Shown here one piece after another: positions 8,352 to 17,332 of a DNA stretch of 45,655 nt; positions within the stretch are counted from its first letter, which is position 1, and each line of letters opens with the position of its first letter. The notes beneath the pieces are model-generated. The model was not told the DNA's origin. It was given only the letters and a program-made list of their open reading frames with translations, and did no database searches. The position numbers were made by a program, and so were the translations under genes. This DNA comes from Dermatophilaceae bacterium. Its GTDB lineage: Bacteria > Actinomycetota > Actinomycetes > Actinomycetales > Dermatophilaceae. The stretch is from assembly GCA_014377705.1 (NCBI GenBank), contig JACMPC010000103.1, forward strand, positions 1 through 45,655, in the 5' to 3' direction.

Positions 8352-10181
8352 CTAGCGCAAGGCGTTGGCCGCAGATGCTCGCATTTCGGCGTGCAGGTGT
8401 CGGTGCGCCGAGCGGACAACCCGAACCTCGATGACAGTGAGGCCGTCGGGCTGCTGTCGCAGAGCCGCCCGCAGCTCCGCGTCAGTTTCCGCCAGGGTGT
8501 GCCGCACGCCGTGGGCTCGGCAGATATCGATGATCGAGGCGCCCGTCGGCGTGCCGAAGATGCGTTCGAAGTCCAACGTCCGATCCGGCTCTCCGGGCTC
8601 GAGCAGGGTGAAGATGCCGCCTCCGTCATCGTTGGTGACGACGATGGTCAGGTCCGGCTGCGGCTCCAGTGGACCGATGAGCAGGCCATTGCTGTCGTAC
8701 AGGAACGTCAGGTCGCCCATGAGCGCATATGCCGGGCGCCGCGGCTTGGCGAGTGCGAGGCCGACCGCGGTCGACACGCACCCGTCAATACCAGCCAGCC
8801 CGCGACTGGCCACCACGGTCAGCGGACCCCTTCTCACGGCCGGCGACATGGCCAGATCGACGTCGCGGGCGGAGTTGGAGGAACCCACGAACAGCGTTGC
8901 GCCGGCTGGCATCTCGGCCAGGACGGCCGCTGCGATGGCCAGCCCGCTCGGCCACGACGCTGTGATGACCGGGCGGACGGCGTCGGAGACGAGCCGGCCC
9001 GCGTCAGCCCACCCCTTCGCCCAGTGCTCATCGACCTGTCGGCCGCTCGCGATGGAAGATGCCACCACCTCGAAGGGGTGGACGACCGATGCGACGTGCG
9101 AGGTATCCGGCCAGCTCGACTGTGCCGCCACGACCTCCACCGCGACGGCGGGATTGCGCAAGAGATCGCCCACCGGACGCGAGAGCGTGATCCGGCCGAC
9201 CACCAGTACCCGCTCAGGCAGATGCCGCTCCAGCCAGCCGCCCATGGTGAGCAACAGAGGTCCATGCGGCACCCGGGCACGACCGTCAGATGCACCAGCG
9301 TCATCGGGTGACGGGACGGGCTGGTGCACACCGAGGTCAGGGCCAGTGGACCCTTTGGCGTCCTTGGAGTCGTTGGCGAGCAGTACGCGCTCAAGGGCAC
9401 TGCGGTCAGCGGCGCCGAACGGCTCCGCGAGGAGCGGCCATCCCGAGGTCAGGGATAGCGCCGCCACCTCGACGGCCATGGCAGGATCGGGCAGATCGCC
9501 CAGCACGATCAGGGTCCTGGGAATGGGAGCCAGTCCCTGCGCATGACGGCCGACAGGTGTGACCGTGACCCATGGAGCGCGGTGGTCTCGGCCATCAAGG
9601 CTCTCCGGCCATTCGCCGACTGGCAACAGATCCGGCACCAGCGGCTCCCGCAGAGAGACATTGAGGTGCACCGGCCCGGCGTCCGAGCCGGCGGATCCGG
9701 TAGCTGCGATGTAAAGCCGACTCACTACTGACCGCCAGACAGCATTCTGGCCATCTCGGCGTTCCGGGGCACCGAGATGATGAAACAGCCGGGTCGCGGT
9801 CCCGAACAGCTCACTCTGGTTGGTCGTCTGGTTCGCGCCGGTGCCCTGCAGCTCGGCCGGCCGGTCGGCGCTGACGATGATCAAGGGCACCGCGGCGTGG
9901 CTGGCCTCCAGGACGGCGGGGTGAAGGTTCGCCACCGCCGTACCGGAGGTGGTGAATACAGGCACCGGCAGGCGGGTGGCCTTGGCCAGGCCCAAGGCCA
10001 GAAAACCCGCCGAGCGCTCGTCCACGCGCACGTGCAGCCGGATGCGGCCGGCCCGATCCGCATCCTGCAAGGCATAGGCGAAGGCAGCAGAACGGGAGCC
10101 GGGGCAGAGGACGGCTTCACGAACTCCGTGGCGAACCAGCTCGTCCACCACAACCGTAGCCAGAGCGGTCGACGGATTCAC
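8352..10181 (-). CDS. menD: 2-succinyl-5-enolpyruvyl-6-hydroxy-3-cyclohexene-1-carboxylate synthase
   Basis: The thiamine-diphosphate enzyme that joins isochorismate and 2-oxoglutarate in menaquinone synthesis. The 609-residue product begins VNPSTALATVVVDEL, close to the mycobacterial MenD start. It has VLCPGSRSAAFAYAL, the glutamate region VRVDERSAGFLALGLAKAT, TSGTAVANLHPAVLEA, and the C-terminal ThDP/Mg motif LMGDLTFLYDSNGLL followed by VVTNDDGGGIFTLLEPG. I chose the GTG at 10181 over an ATG 78 bp upstream because of this similarity and the AGGATCGAGAGA just before it. It converges with the HNH relic and lies about 2.3 kb from menF, which makes the substrate for it. Confidence 0.96.
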   Translation of the reverse strand: MNPSTALATVVVDELVRHGVREAVLCPGSRSAAFAYALQDADRAGRIRLHVRVDERSAGFLALGLAKATRLPVPVFTTSGTAVANLHPAVLEASHAAVPLIIVSADRPAELQGTGANQTTNQSELFGTATRLFHHLGAPERRDGQNAVWRSVVSRLYIAATGSAGSDAGPVHLNVSLREPLVPDLLPVGEWPESLDGRDHRAPWVTVTPVGRHAQGLAPIPRTLIVLGDLPDPAMAVEVAALSLTSGWPLLAEPFGAADRSALERVLLANDSKDAKGSTGPDLGVHQPVPSPDDAGASDGRARVPHGPLLLTMGGWLERHLPERVLVVGRITLSRPVGDLLRNPAVAVEVVAAQSSWPDTSHVASVVHPFEVVASSIASGRQVDEHWAKGWADAGRLVSDAVRPVITASWPSGLAIAAAVLAEMPAGATLFVGSSNSARDVDLAMSPAVRRGPLTVVASRGLAGIDGCVSTAVGLALAKPRRPAYALMGDLTFLYDSNGLLIGPLEPQPDLTIVVTNDDGGGIFTLLEPGEPDRTLDFERIFGTPTGASIIDICRAHGVRHTLAETDAELRAALRQQPDGLTVIEVRVVRSAHRHLHAEMRASAANALR

Positions 10182-10219
10182 TCTCTCGATCCTGCCATAC
10201 AGCCAAACCCATATGCCCA

Positions 10220-10245
10220 GACCACATGGCCGGACCACATGGCCA
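10220..10245. repeat. 13-bp tandem duplication in the menD leader
   Basis: Two copies of GACCACATGGCC, each 13 bp apart (10220-10231 and 10233-10244), lie 40-65 bp upstream of the menD start. The 126-bp gap between ribokinase and menD shows no other clear promoter element. Confidence 0.75.
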
Positions 10246-10307
10246 AACAAGATCGCCAAACCTGGGGAGCGTGCATCTCCTTCTCGACCAAGCCTAGGGA
10301 CTGTGCC

Positions 10308-11138
10308 TCACAGGACGGGATCTCGCTGCGCCCCCACGTGAGTCACTGCGTCGGCGCCCCCACCCAGGGCGGCCATCAACGCCTGCCGACGGCCGGCCCC
10401 GGCAACCAGCGCTGCGCACAGAGAGCCACAGAAGGCGTCTCCTGCGCCTGTGGTATCGAGCACATCCGAGCCCTCGACCACCGGCCCGTTCACCTGATCG
10501 CCATCCCAGGCCGCCCCGGCAGTGCCGAAGGTCACCAACAACGAGGCCGGCATTGCCTCCGAGTCGGCCAGCAACAGAGCCTCATGCTCGTTGACCACCA
10601 GCGGATCGGCCAGCGCGACGACGTCGGGGGGCAAGACCGCATAGGGAGCCATGTTCAGGACTATCCGAGCGCCCTTGGCCGCTGCACGACGCACGGCGGC
10701 GGTGACCACCTCCAGCGATACCTCCAGCTGCAGCATCACGATGTCGCCCGGACCGACCGCGTCGAGCACCCCGAGGTCATCGACCGTCACTGCGGCATTC
10801 GCACCGGCTACCGAGATAATCGTGGTCTCACCTGCGTCGTCAACGACAACAAGCTCGTGCCCGGTGGGGCAGCTGGGCACCACCCGGATCGCAGCCACGT
10901 CGATGCCACGAGCCAACAACCTTGCAATATATGCGGCTCCAACCTCGTCCGACCCCACACAGCCCACCATGGCAACGGGGGCGCCTGCCGCCGAGGCTGC
11001 CACCGCCTGGTTGGCGCCCTTGCCTCCCGCCAGCCGCTCAAGACCGGCACCGCGAACCGTCTCGCCCGACTTCGGGTGACGCTCGACATGGGTCACCAGA
11101 TCGATGTTGAGCGAACCGACCACGACGACCCTGCCCAT
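10308..11138 (-). CDS. rbsK: ribokinase (PfkB family)
   Basis: Phosphorylates ribose to ribose-5-phosphate. The 276-residue product has the ribokinase N-terminal signature VVVGSLNIDLVTHVERHPKSGET, the glycine-rich substrate loop LAGGKGANQAVAAS and the PfkB anion-hole/catalytic motif DVLDTTGAGDAFCGS, whose final Asp is the base. It is a little shorter than typical ribokinases (about 300 residues). It is the last gene of the leftward run and starts 50 bp after the nucleoside hydrolase, inside a 17-bp repeat array. Ribose released by the hydrolase next door is its obvious substrate. Confidence 0.9.
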   Translation of the reverse strand: MGRVVVVGSLNIDLVTHVERHPKSGETVRGAGLERLAGGKGANQAVAASAAGAPVAMVGCVGSDEVGAAYIARLLARGIDVAAIRVVPSCPTGHELVVVDDAGETTIISVAGANAAVTVDDLGVLDAVGPGDIVMLQLEVSLEVVTAAVRRAAAKGARIVLNMAPYAVLPPDVVALADPLVVNEHEALLLADSEAMPASLLVTFGTAGAAWDGDQVNGPVVEGSDVLDTTGAGDAFCGSLCAALVAGAGRRQALMAALGGGADAVTHVGAQRDPVL

Positions 11139-11215
11139 CAGCGCATCTCGGCCATCAGCGCATCTCGACCATCAGGGCATCTCGACCATCAGGGCCTCCC
11201 GACCATCAGGGGCGG
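11135..11215. repeat. 17-bp tandem repeat array spanning the nucleoside hydrolase/ribokinase junction
   Basis: Four 17-bp units (11135-11151, 11152-11168, 11169-11185, 11186-11202) and a partial fifth, with the plus-strand pattern CCATCAGSGCATCTCGR. The array covers the ribokinase start codon (11136-11138), the whole 50-bp gap and the last codons and stop of the nucleoside hydrolase. On the coding strand each unit carries TGATGG, so it repeats stop/start-like signals. Confidence 0.93.
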
Positions 11216-12193
11216 CGGGCAAGACACGGTGCGCAGCCAGAGATCGGCGTAGCGACCGGCGTCCAACGACAGCGCCACCTCCACCGACGTAGGCGACACC
11301 CCGTGCGGGTCGTGGGCGATATCACCGGACCAGTCGCGACGGTCCACGATGGTCCGGCCACGCGAGTAAGCCCCGGCCAGCTCCACCCGAACCGGAAGCC
11401 TCGTGGTCGACAAGCCCGCACGATCGATCACCGCACACACCGCGCCGGCGTCACCGATCGTCGCGTGTGGTGTCCCAAAACGTCCACACTGGAAGTCGAT
11501 CAGCCGCCCGGCGGGCTCGGCGGGTCCGCGGCCGCCGACCGCCATGAGCTCGAAGGCCTGCGCCCGGGTGATCACCACGTCGTAGAAGACGTCCAGGCCG
11601 TACATCACCACCGGGATGCTGAGCTCGCCAGCCGCCTCCAGGACGATCGCCGCCGCCTCCGGGTCGTGCCACACGTTGAACTCCGCCGAGGCGGTGGCGT
11701 TGCCGGCGTGTGCCGCACCACCCATGAAGACGATCTCGCGCAGCCCGGCAGACGCCGCCGGGTAGGTTCGCAACAGCAGGGCGATGTTGGTCAGCGGCGC
11801 CAGCGGAACCAGCGTGATCAGATCGGACGGTCCCCCAGACGCCGCCTGGCCCAACAGGTCCCTCAGCAGCTCGACCGCATGTCGCGGGTCAGGACGACGA
11901 CTGGAAGCCGGCCAGCCGAGGTCCGCCATACCGTCGTCACCGTGCACGTGCAGCGCATGGCTCACCGGCTCCAGCAACGGACTGGCAGCCCCCCGGGCAA
12001 CGCGCACATCGCCGCGACCTGCGGTGTCGAGCACCTTGAGGGTGTTCCCGACAACGTCGTCCACGCTGGCGTTGCCACCGACGCAGGTGACCGCGCGAAG
12101 GTCCACGGCCGGATGCATGGCGGCCAGCAGCAGCGCACAGGCATCGTCGACGCCGGTATCCACATCGAGGATGACCGGCACAGGTGCGGTCAT
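11189..12193 (-). CDS. nucleoside hydrolase (inosine-uridine preferring type)
   Basis: Cleaves the N-glycosidic bond of ribonucleosides to give base and ribose. The 334-residue product has the calcium-binding signature near its start as [12 protein letters not shown] (family form DTDPGIDDA). It also has [13 protein letters not shown], the [26 protein letters not shown] region with the substrate-contacting Asn and Asp, and a C-terminal [10 protein letters not shown] where many members show HDPLAV. That last variant may alter base preference. Its ATG overlaps the tsaD stop by four bases, so it is translated with the t6A genes and passes ribose to the ribokinase downstream. Substrate range cannot be told from sequence. 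Confidence 0.9.
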   Translation of the reverse strand: MTAPVPVILDVDTGVDDACALLLAAMHPAVDLRAVTCVGGNASVDDVVGNTLKVLDTAGRGDVRVARGAASPLLEPVSHALHVHGDDGMADLGWPASSRRPDPRHAVELLRDLLGQAASGGPSDLITLVPLAPLTNIALLLRTYPAASAGLREIVFMGGAAHAGNATASAEFNVWHDPEAAAIVLEAAGELSIPVVMYGLDVFYDVVITRAQAFELMAVGGRGPAEPAGRLIDFQCGRFGTPHATIGDAGAVCAVIDRAGLSTTRLPVRVELAGAYSRGRTIVDRRDWSGDIAHDPHGVSPTSVEVALSLDAGRYADLWLRTVSCPPPLMVGRP

Positions 12194-13236
12194 ACCTGGA
12201 CCAGGGTGACCGGCATCGATGAGTCGGCGGGCAGGTCCAGGGCCGAGGGAGCGCACCCCCTGGACACCATCGCGGCACCCAGGGCCGCGACCATCGCCCC
12301 GTTGTCGGTGCACAGCCCGGGTCGCGGAACCCGGAGCCGGATCCCGGCAGCATCGCAGCGTTCCCGGGCCATGGCCCGCAAGCGGGTGTTGGCGGCCACC
12401 CCGCCGCCGATCAGCAGGTCGTCAACCCCATGCTCGCGGCAGGCCAGCACCGCCTTGCGGGTCAGCACGTCGACCACTGCCTCCTGGAAGCTCGCCGCCA
12501 CGTCGGCCACCGGCACCGGTTCACCTGCCCGCTCGCGCGCCTCCACCCAGCGGGCGACCGACGTCTTGAGTCCGGAGAACGAGAAGTCGAACCGGTGGCG
12601 CTCCATGTCGCGGCCGGAGGTCAGGCCGCGAGGAAAGAACACATGGCCTGAATTACCATCAACAGCAACCCGATCCACATGTGGCCCGCCAGGGAAAGGC
12701 AGTCCCAGGACCCTGGCCACCTTGTCGAAGGCCTCACCTGCGGCATCATCGATCGTGCTGCCCAGAGATCGCACATCCTGGGTGATATCCGGGACGAGCA
12801 GCAGGCTGGAGTGGCCGCCTGACACCAGCATCGCCATCGTCGGCTCGGCCAGCGGTCCATGCTCCACGATGTCGACGGCGACGTGGGCCGCGAGGTGGTT
12901 GACGCCGTAGAGCGGTTTGCCCAGCGCCACCGAGAGCGACTTGGCGGCGGCCACCCCGACCAAAAGCGCGCCAGCCAGCCCCGGACCGGCGGTCACCGCA
13001 ATCGCGTCGAGGTCATCGAGCCGGACGCCGGCGTCGCGACAAGCGCGATCGATCATCGGCACCATCGCCTCGAGATGGGCGCGACTGGCAACCTCCGGCA
13101 CCACACCGCCGAATCGCGCATGCTCCTCGACGCTGCTGGCGATGGCGTCAGCAAGCAGTGTGTGACCGCGCACGATCCCGACACCGGTCTCGTCGCAGGA
13201 AGACTCGATCCCGAGCACAAGGGGTCCGCCGGTCAT
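12190..13236 (-). CDS. tsaD: tRNA N6-threonylcarbamoyladenosine transferase
   Basis: Transfers the threonylcarbamoyl group to A37 of ANN-decoding tRNAs, working with TsaB and TsaE. The 348-residue product has the N-terminal [15 protein letters not shown], the metal-binding His114 and His118 in [22 protein letters not shown], and the C-terminal [14 protein letters not shown]. The ATG at 13236 overlaps the rimI stop (ATGA), and its own stop overlaps the nucleoside hydrolase start in the same way. An in-frame extension upstream lies wholly within rimI and is not coding. Confidence 0.97.
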   Translation of the reverse strand: MTGGPLVLGIESSCDETGVGIVRGHTLLADAIASSVEEHARFGGVVPEVASRAHLEAMVPMIDRACRDAGVRLDDLDAIAVTAGPGLAGALLVGVAAAKSLSVALGKPLYGVNHLAAHVAVDIVEHGPLAEPTMAMLVSGGHSSLLLVPDITQDVRSLGSTIDDAAGEAFDKVARVLGLPFPGGPHVDRVAVDGNSGHVFFPRGLTSGRDMERHRFDFSFSGLKTSVARWVEARERAGEPVPVADVAASFQEAVVDVLTRKAVLACREHGVDDLLIGGGVAANTRLRAMARERCDAAGIRLRVPRPGLCTDNGAMVAALGAAMVSRGCAPSALDLPADSSMPVTLVQV

Positions 13237-13757
13237 ATCGTCACGTCCTCTGTCGTGTCGTCGGTCAGATCCCGCAGCGACATCCTCATGATGAGCGCGT
13301 CCACGTCCCCCGGTTGGTAGTACTTCCGTCGCACCGCCAGCTGGGAAAAGCCCGCCGTTGAGTAGAGCCGGTGCGCCAATGCATTGTCTGCCCGGACTTC
13401 CAGCATCAGATACTCGGTGCCGGCACGCCTGGCCTGTGCCACGAGCCAGCGCATCAGGGCTGAGCCCAATCCCTGCCCCCGGGCGCAGGTGGCGACCGCA
13501 ATGGTCATGACATCGGCCACCTCGCCGCCGCAGTCGATCCCGGCATAGCCCACCACGGTGCCGCTTCGCTCGCCGACGACGTAGCTGCGCCGTGGCCGTC
13601 CGGCCAGCTCCGCCCACCAGGTCTGCTCGGACCATGCGTCATCAGCGAAGAGCAGGGGCTCGAGGTCGGTCAGGGAGGGGATGTCCCGCCAGGTCATCTC
13701 GCGCAGGGTCGTCTCGGGCATGGACGTCACGGGCCGCACGGCCTCCGGCGAGGTCAT
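13233..13757 (-). CDS. rimI: ribosomal-protein-alanine N-acetyltransferase (GNAT)
   Basis: A GNAT-fold N-terminal acetyltransferase of the RimI group, which acetylates the alpha-amino group of proteins such as S18 in E. coli. The 174-residue product has [21 protein letters not shown], the acetyl-CoA loop [13 protein letters not shown] and the C-terminal [13 protein letters not shown] followed by [16 protein letters not shown]. It sits between tsaB and tsaD with four-base overlaps on both sides, the order seen in many actinobacteria. The first 18 residues before [11 protein letters not shown] are less conserved, but the ATGA overlap supports the longer start. Confidence 0.93.
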   Translation of the reverse strand: MTSPEAVRPVTSMPETTLREMTWRDIPSLTDLEPLLFADDAWSEQTWWAELAGRPRRSYVVGERSGTVVGYAGIDCGGEVADVMTIAVATCARGQGLGSALMRWLVAQARRAGTEYLMLEVRADNALAHRLYSTAGFSQLAVRRKYYQPGDVDALIMRMSLRDLTDDTTEDVTI

Positions 13758-14431
13758 GGCAGCACCTGCTTGCGCAGGGCCAGGGGCATCGCGTCCGGTC
13801 GACGCAGGTACATCGGATCGGCGGCACCGAGCTCCTCACCCGCAGCCAGCCTGCGCGCCGCAAGATCGGCCAGGGCTCCGGCGCTCACGTCAAGGGGGCC
13901 CACCCGCCGCCCGAACCATTCTGCGTACAGCACGGCACCTCGTCCGGCCACCGGCAGCCCCCGCACATCGTCAGCGATCGCCCCAGCCTTGGCGACCATG
14001 GGCTCACCCCTGCGCAGCGCTCCAGCCGGACAGACGTTATAGCGGGCCCAGTAAACCTCCTTGCGCCGCGCATCCGTTGCCACGACAAGGGACTGGCCCA
14101 GACCGGCCGCGTCCTCCAGCCAGGCCTGGTGTGCCATCGCGTCCAGACTGCACACCCCGAACACCGGTATGCCGCGTGCGAACGCGAAAGTCCGCGCCGT
14201 GACCAGGCCAATCCGCAGGCCGGTGAAGGGCCCCGGACCGGTGCCGACGACCACAGCGGTGACCTCATCCACGGTACGGCCGGCATCGGCCAGCGTCTGA
14301 GTAATTCCTGGCGCGAGGTACTCCCCGTGCCGCCGGGCATCCAGGGTGCTGCACTCAGCAAGCACCCCGTCACCGTCATGCACAGCGACGGTGACGGCGG
14401 AGGTGGCGGTGTCGATCCCGAGCAGAAGCAC
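13754..14431 (-). CDS. tsaB: tRNA threonylcarbamoyladenosine biosynthesis protein TsaB
   Basis: The TsaD paralogue that forms the TsaB-TsaD scaffold of the t6A complex and lacks catalysis itself. The 225-residue product begins MLLLGIDTATSAVTVAV and has VVGTGPGPFTGLRIGLVTAR followed by VFGVCSLDAMAHQA, all characteristic. The C-terminal PMYLRRPDAM is also typical. It begins 4 bp after the tsaE stop and overlaps rimI by four bases, so tsaE-tsaB-rimI-tsaD is one transcription unit. Confidence 0.95.
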   Translation of the reverse strand: MLLLGIDTATSAVTVAVHDGDGVLAECSTLDARRHGEYLAPGITQTLADAGRTVDEVTAVVVGTGPGPFTGLRIGLVTARTFAFARGIPVFGVCSLDAMAHQAWLEDAAGLGQSLVVATDARRKEVYWARYNVCPAGALRRGEPMVAKAGAIADDVRGLPVAGRGAVLYAEWFGRRVGPLDVSAGALADLAARRLAAGEELGAADPMYLRRPDAMPLALRKQVLP

Positions 14432-14435
14432 AGGG

Positions 14436-14963
14436 TCAGGGTAGTGAGACGAGGTTGTCCAGCACCACTGCGGCGTCTACTGCGTTCCACCGCAGGCCGT
14501 GGCCGACCAGGTTCACCGTCCGGGTGTCGTGTCCGCTCAGGGTCAGTTCCAGGTAGTCCTCACTGAGCTGTTCAGCCACACCGTGGCCCCACTCGACCAC
14601 AGTGACAGCCGTTTCGAGCGACGTGTCGAGATCGAGGTCGTCGAGCTCGGCGAGGCCATCCAGCCGATAGGCGTCGACATGTACCAGATCAGGGCCACCG
14701 GCCAGGGATGGGTGCACGCGGGCTATGACGAAGGTGGGTGAGGTGATCGGGCCACGCACCTGAAGCCCTTGGGCGATGCCCTGCGTCAGGGTGGTCTTGC
14801 CCGCGCCCAGTCCACCACCCAGCACAAGCAGGTCCCCTGCCCTGAGCGAAGCACCAAGCCGGACGCCCCAGGCCCGGGTGTCGTCAACGGTGCGCAGCTG
14901 CACCCGACGGGCCTGGCCGGACCCGGGCTCGGGCGTCGTCGTGGGCAGAACCTCAGGAGACAC
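14436..14963 (-). CDS. tsaE: tRNA threonylcarbamoyladenosine biosynthesis ATPase TsaE
   Basis: The P-loop ATPase that resets the TsaB-TsaD complex during t6A synthesis. The 175-residue product has Walker A GGLGAGKTT at residues 49-57, then the family motifs GPITSPTFVI, LVHVDAYRLDGLAELDDL and VVEWGHGVAEQL. I chose the GTG at 14963, which overlaps the end of the alpha/beta hydrolase gene by 11 bp. The frame stays open further upstream only as an antisense-like shadow of that gene. Confidence 0.94.
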   Translation of the reverse strand: MSPEVLPTTTPEPGSGQARRVQLRTVDDTRAWGVRLGASLRAGDLLVLGGGLGAGKTTLTQGIAQGLQVRGPITSPTFVIARVHPSLAGGPDLVHVDAYRLDGLAELDDLDLDTSLETAVTVVEWGHGVAEQLSEDYLELTLSGHDTRTVNLVGHGLRWNAVDAAVVLDNLVSLP

Positions 14964-16137
14964 TGCGGCGACGCCCTTGAATCGCCTTGATCCGTCGCCT
15001 GTTCGCCAGGTCGGTGATCGTCCGGCGCACCCGCGGCTTGTCACGCTGGTCAAGCTGGACGGCAGCGGCGCGCTGTGCGCGACCAACCAGCGCCAACAGC
15101 TGCCCGCTGACCACGTCGCCGTGCTCCAGCATGATGAGGTGCCCTGCGTCGTTGACCAGGATGTGCTCGGCACCCGGTATCAGTTTGACGATCTCCTCGC
15201 TGTGCGCCGGGGGTGTCAGCATGTCCTGAACCCCGTTGATCACCAGCGTCTCGACGCCGATGTACTGCGACAGGGCCTCGCGCTTGTCATGCTTGTCAAA
15301 GGTCACCATGAAGTCCGAGATGACCTCCATGCGGGTCTTGAAGATCATGTCGGCGGTCAGCCGCACGATGCTCAACGGCACCGGCGAGGCAAAGGAGTAG
15401 AGGTCAACGAAGTACTCCTCGACCTCTCGGCCCGCCTTGAGCACCGAGTTGACCAGCCCCTGCCGCCCGGCCAGCTGCCCGACCGCGAACGGCCCCAGCC
15501 GGTGCACTGCTTTGCCCAGAACCTTGCCCAGACCCCAGGAGACCGCCGAGATCCCTCCGGGGCTGGTGGCCACGAACGCCGCCCCGATGACGCGATCCTT
15601 GATCAGCTGTGGATGGTGCGCCGCCAGTGCCATCATGGTCATTCCCCCCATCGAATGACCGACCAGGATCAGCTGGCCTTTCGGCACCACCGCGCTGATG
15701 ACGGCGTAAAGGTCGTGCCCGAGCTGGTCGATCTCGTAGGACTCCTTGGACCCGGCTCCGGACTGACCGTGGCCTCGGGCGTCCCAGAGGACGACACGGT
15801 AGCCGGCTGCCTTGAGCGCTCGCCGCTGGAACACCCAGGCGCGCAGGCTCAGCGTGTAGCCGTGCGAGAACACCACCGTCGGCACGGCTGCGCCATCGGG
15901 CAGTCCCACGGGACGACCAACAGGCTCGTCAACCTCGACGTGCAGCGGCACGCCGTCATCGGCCAGGACGACGATCCGCTCCGAAGGCTCTTCCTCGAAG
16001 GTGTCAAGGGTGTCCAGGGCCTTGGCCGTCTGCAGGGCCCGGGCAAGGCGATCCGCGACGACACCCACCGCTGCGGTGGCACTGGCTGCTGCCAGGCCGA
16101 CACCGATTCCGGTGAGCGTGCGACGCTGGCGACTCAC
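14953..16137 (-). CDS. alpha/beta hydrolase with N-terminal membrane anchor or signal segment
   Basis: A serine hydrolase of unknown substrate. The 394-residue product opens with a positively charged start and a hydrophobic stretch at about residues 9-29, which suggests export or membrane anchoring. Hydrolase landmarks are the oxyanion motif FSHGYTLSLRAW, DARGHGQSG (119-127) and the nucleophile elbow GHSMGG with Ser162. They are followed by LVINGVQDMLTPP and a C-terminal NDAGHLIMLEHGD that supplies the catalytic His. The GTG at 16137 lies just past the alr stop. An alpha/beta hydrolase between alr and tsaE is common in actinobacteria but its role is not known. Confidence 0.88.
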   Translation of the reverse strand: MSRQRRTLTGIGVGLAAASATAAVGVVADRLARALQTAKALDTLDTFEEEPSERIVVLADDGVPLHVEVDEPVGRPVGLPDGAAVPTVVFSHGYTLSLRAWVFQRRALKAAGYRVVLWDARGHGQSGAGSKESYEIDQLGHDLYAVISAVVPKGQLILVGHSMGGMTMMALAAHHPQLIKDRVIGAAFVATSPGGISAVSWGLGKVLGKAVHRLGPFAVGQLAGRQGLVNSVLKAGREVEEYFVDLYSFASPVPLSIVRLTADMIFKTRMEVISDFMVTFDKHDKREALSQYIGVETLVINGVQDMLTPPAHSEEIVKLIPGAEHILVNDAGHLIMLEHGDVVSGQLLALVGRAQRAAAVQLDQRDKPRVRRTITDLANRRRIKAIQGRRRSVS

Positions 16138-16138
16138 A

Positions 16139-17320
16139 TCAACCCCCGATGTAGACGCGCGGCACCCGTGACCCGATCCGAGTGACGATCTCGTACGAGA
16201 TCGTCTCAGTGGCCTGTGCCCAGTCCTGCGCGGTCGGATCCCCGGCCTCGCCGGTCCCGAACAAAGTGACTCGTTCCCCGGCCCGGGCACTGCTTGCCGG
16301 ACCGAGGTCAATGACGAACTGGTCCATGCAGACCCGCCCGGAAACCGTATATCGTTCCCCGCTCACGCTCACCGGCCCGACGTTCGTGGCGTTGCGCGGG
16401 ATGCCGTCGGCGTAGCCCATCGGCACCACGCCCACCGTCGTGTCCTGCGAGGTGACGTACTGATGCCCGTAGCTGAGACCCTGGCCGGCCGGCATCCGCT
16501 TGGTCACGGCAAGATCGGCGCTCAGCGTCATCGCAGGGGTCAGCCCGAAGGACTGCGGGTCGCCCAGCTGGGGAACCGGCGACAGGCCGTAGACAGCCAG
16601 CCCCGGGCGCACCAGGTCGAACGCTGCACCGGAGTTGGTGAGGACCGCTGCGGAGTTGGCGATGTGCCGGACCTCGAGGTCGCACCCGGCACGCTCGGCG
16701 GCGCTCACCGCCTCGCTGAATACCTCGAGCTGCCGGCGAACCGTCGGGTGCGACGGCTCGTCCGCATAGGCGAAGTGAGACATCACGCCGACGATCCGGA
16801 CCAGGCCCTCGGCCTCAAGACTTCGGGCGGCTGACAGCAGAACCTGCCAGTCGTCACCGAAAGCACCATTGCGACCGAGCCCGGTGTCGACCTTGAGGTG
16901 GATGCGGGCCGTGCGCCCCAGCCCGCGGGCAGCCTCGGCAACCTCGCCCAGGGACCACGGCGCCGATACGGACAGGTCGATGTCGGCGCAGATGGCGCCG
17001 GCAAAGTCAGCGCCCGGGACATGCAGCCAGGACAGCAGCGGCGCCTGGATCCCGCTCTCCCGGAGGGTCATCGCCTCGCCGAGCTGGGCGACTCCCAGCC
17101 ACGACGCGCCGCCACGCAGGGCGGCCAGAGCACTGGGCAGCAGGCCATGCCCGTAGGCATCCGCCTTGACGATGGCCATCACGGCAGCCGAGCCGGCGCG
17201 TTCACGCAGAACCTCGACGTTGCGGCAGATCACATCCAGGTCAACGGTGGCCTTTGCTGTTGCCAGGCCGTCGTTCGACTTCACACTCGGTGCGCCCATG
17301 CCAGCCATCTCGTCCGTCAT
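16139..17320 (-). CDS. alr: alanine racemase
   Basis: PLP enzyme that makes D-alanine for peptidoglycan. The 393-residue product carries the PLP-binding Lys52 in IVKADAYGHGLLP, the KVDTGLGRNG motif, MSHFAYADEP, RPGLAVYGLSP and the catalytic tyrosine in PMGYADGIPRN, and ends with the MDQFVIDLG region and YEIVTRIGSRVPRVY. It starts 12 bp after nnrDE, and its stop is two bases from the GTG of the hydrolase gene. The short N-terminal tail before KATVDLDV is variable; the start could be a few codons later. Confidence 0.97.
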   Translation of the reverse strand: MTDEMAGMGAPSVKSNDGLATAKATVDLDVICRNVEVLRERAGSAAVMAIVKADAYGHGLLPSALAALRGGASWLGVAQLGEAMTLRESGIQAPLLSWLHVPGADFAGAICADIDLSVSAPWSLGEVAEAARGLGRTARIHLKVDTGLGRNGAFGDDWQVLLSAARSLEAEGLVRIVGVMSHFAYADEPSHPTVRRQLEVFSEAVSAAERAGCDLEVRHIANSAAVLTNSGAAFDLVRPGLAVYGLSPVPQLGDPQSFGLTPAMTLSADLAVTKRMPAGQGLSYGHQYVTSQDTTVGVVPMGYADGIPRNATNVGPVSVSGERYTVSGRVCMDQFVIDLGPASSARAGERVTLFGTGEAGDPTAQDWAQATETISYEIVTRIGSRVPRVYIGG

Positions 17321-17332
17321 GGTTGCAGTCTC

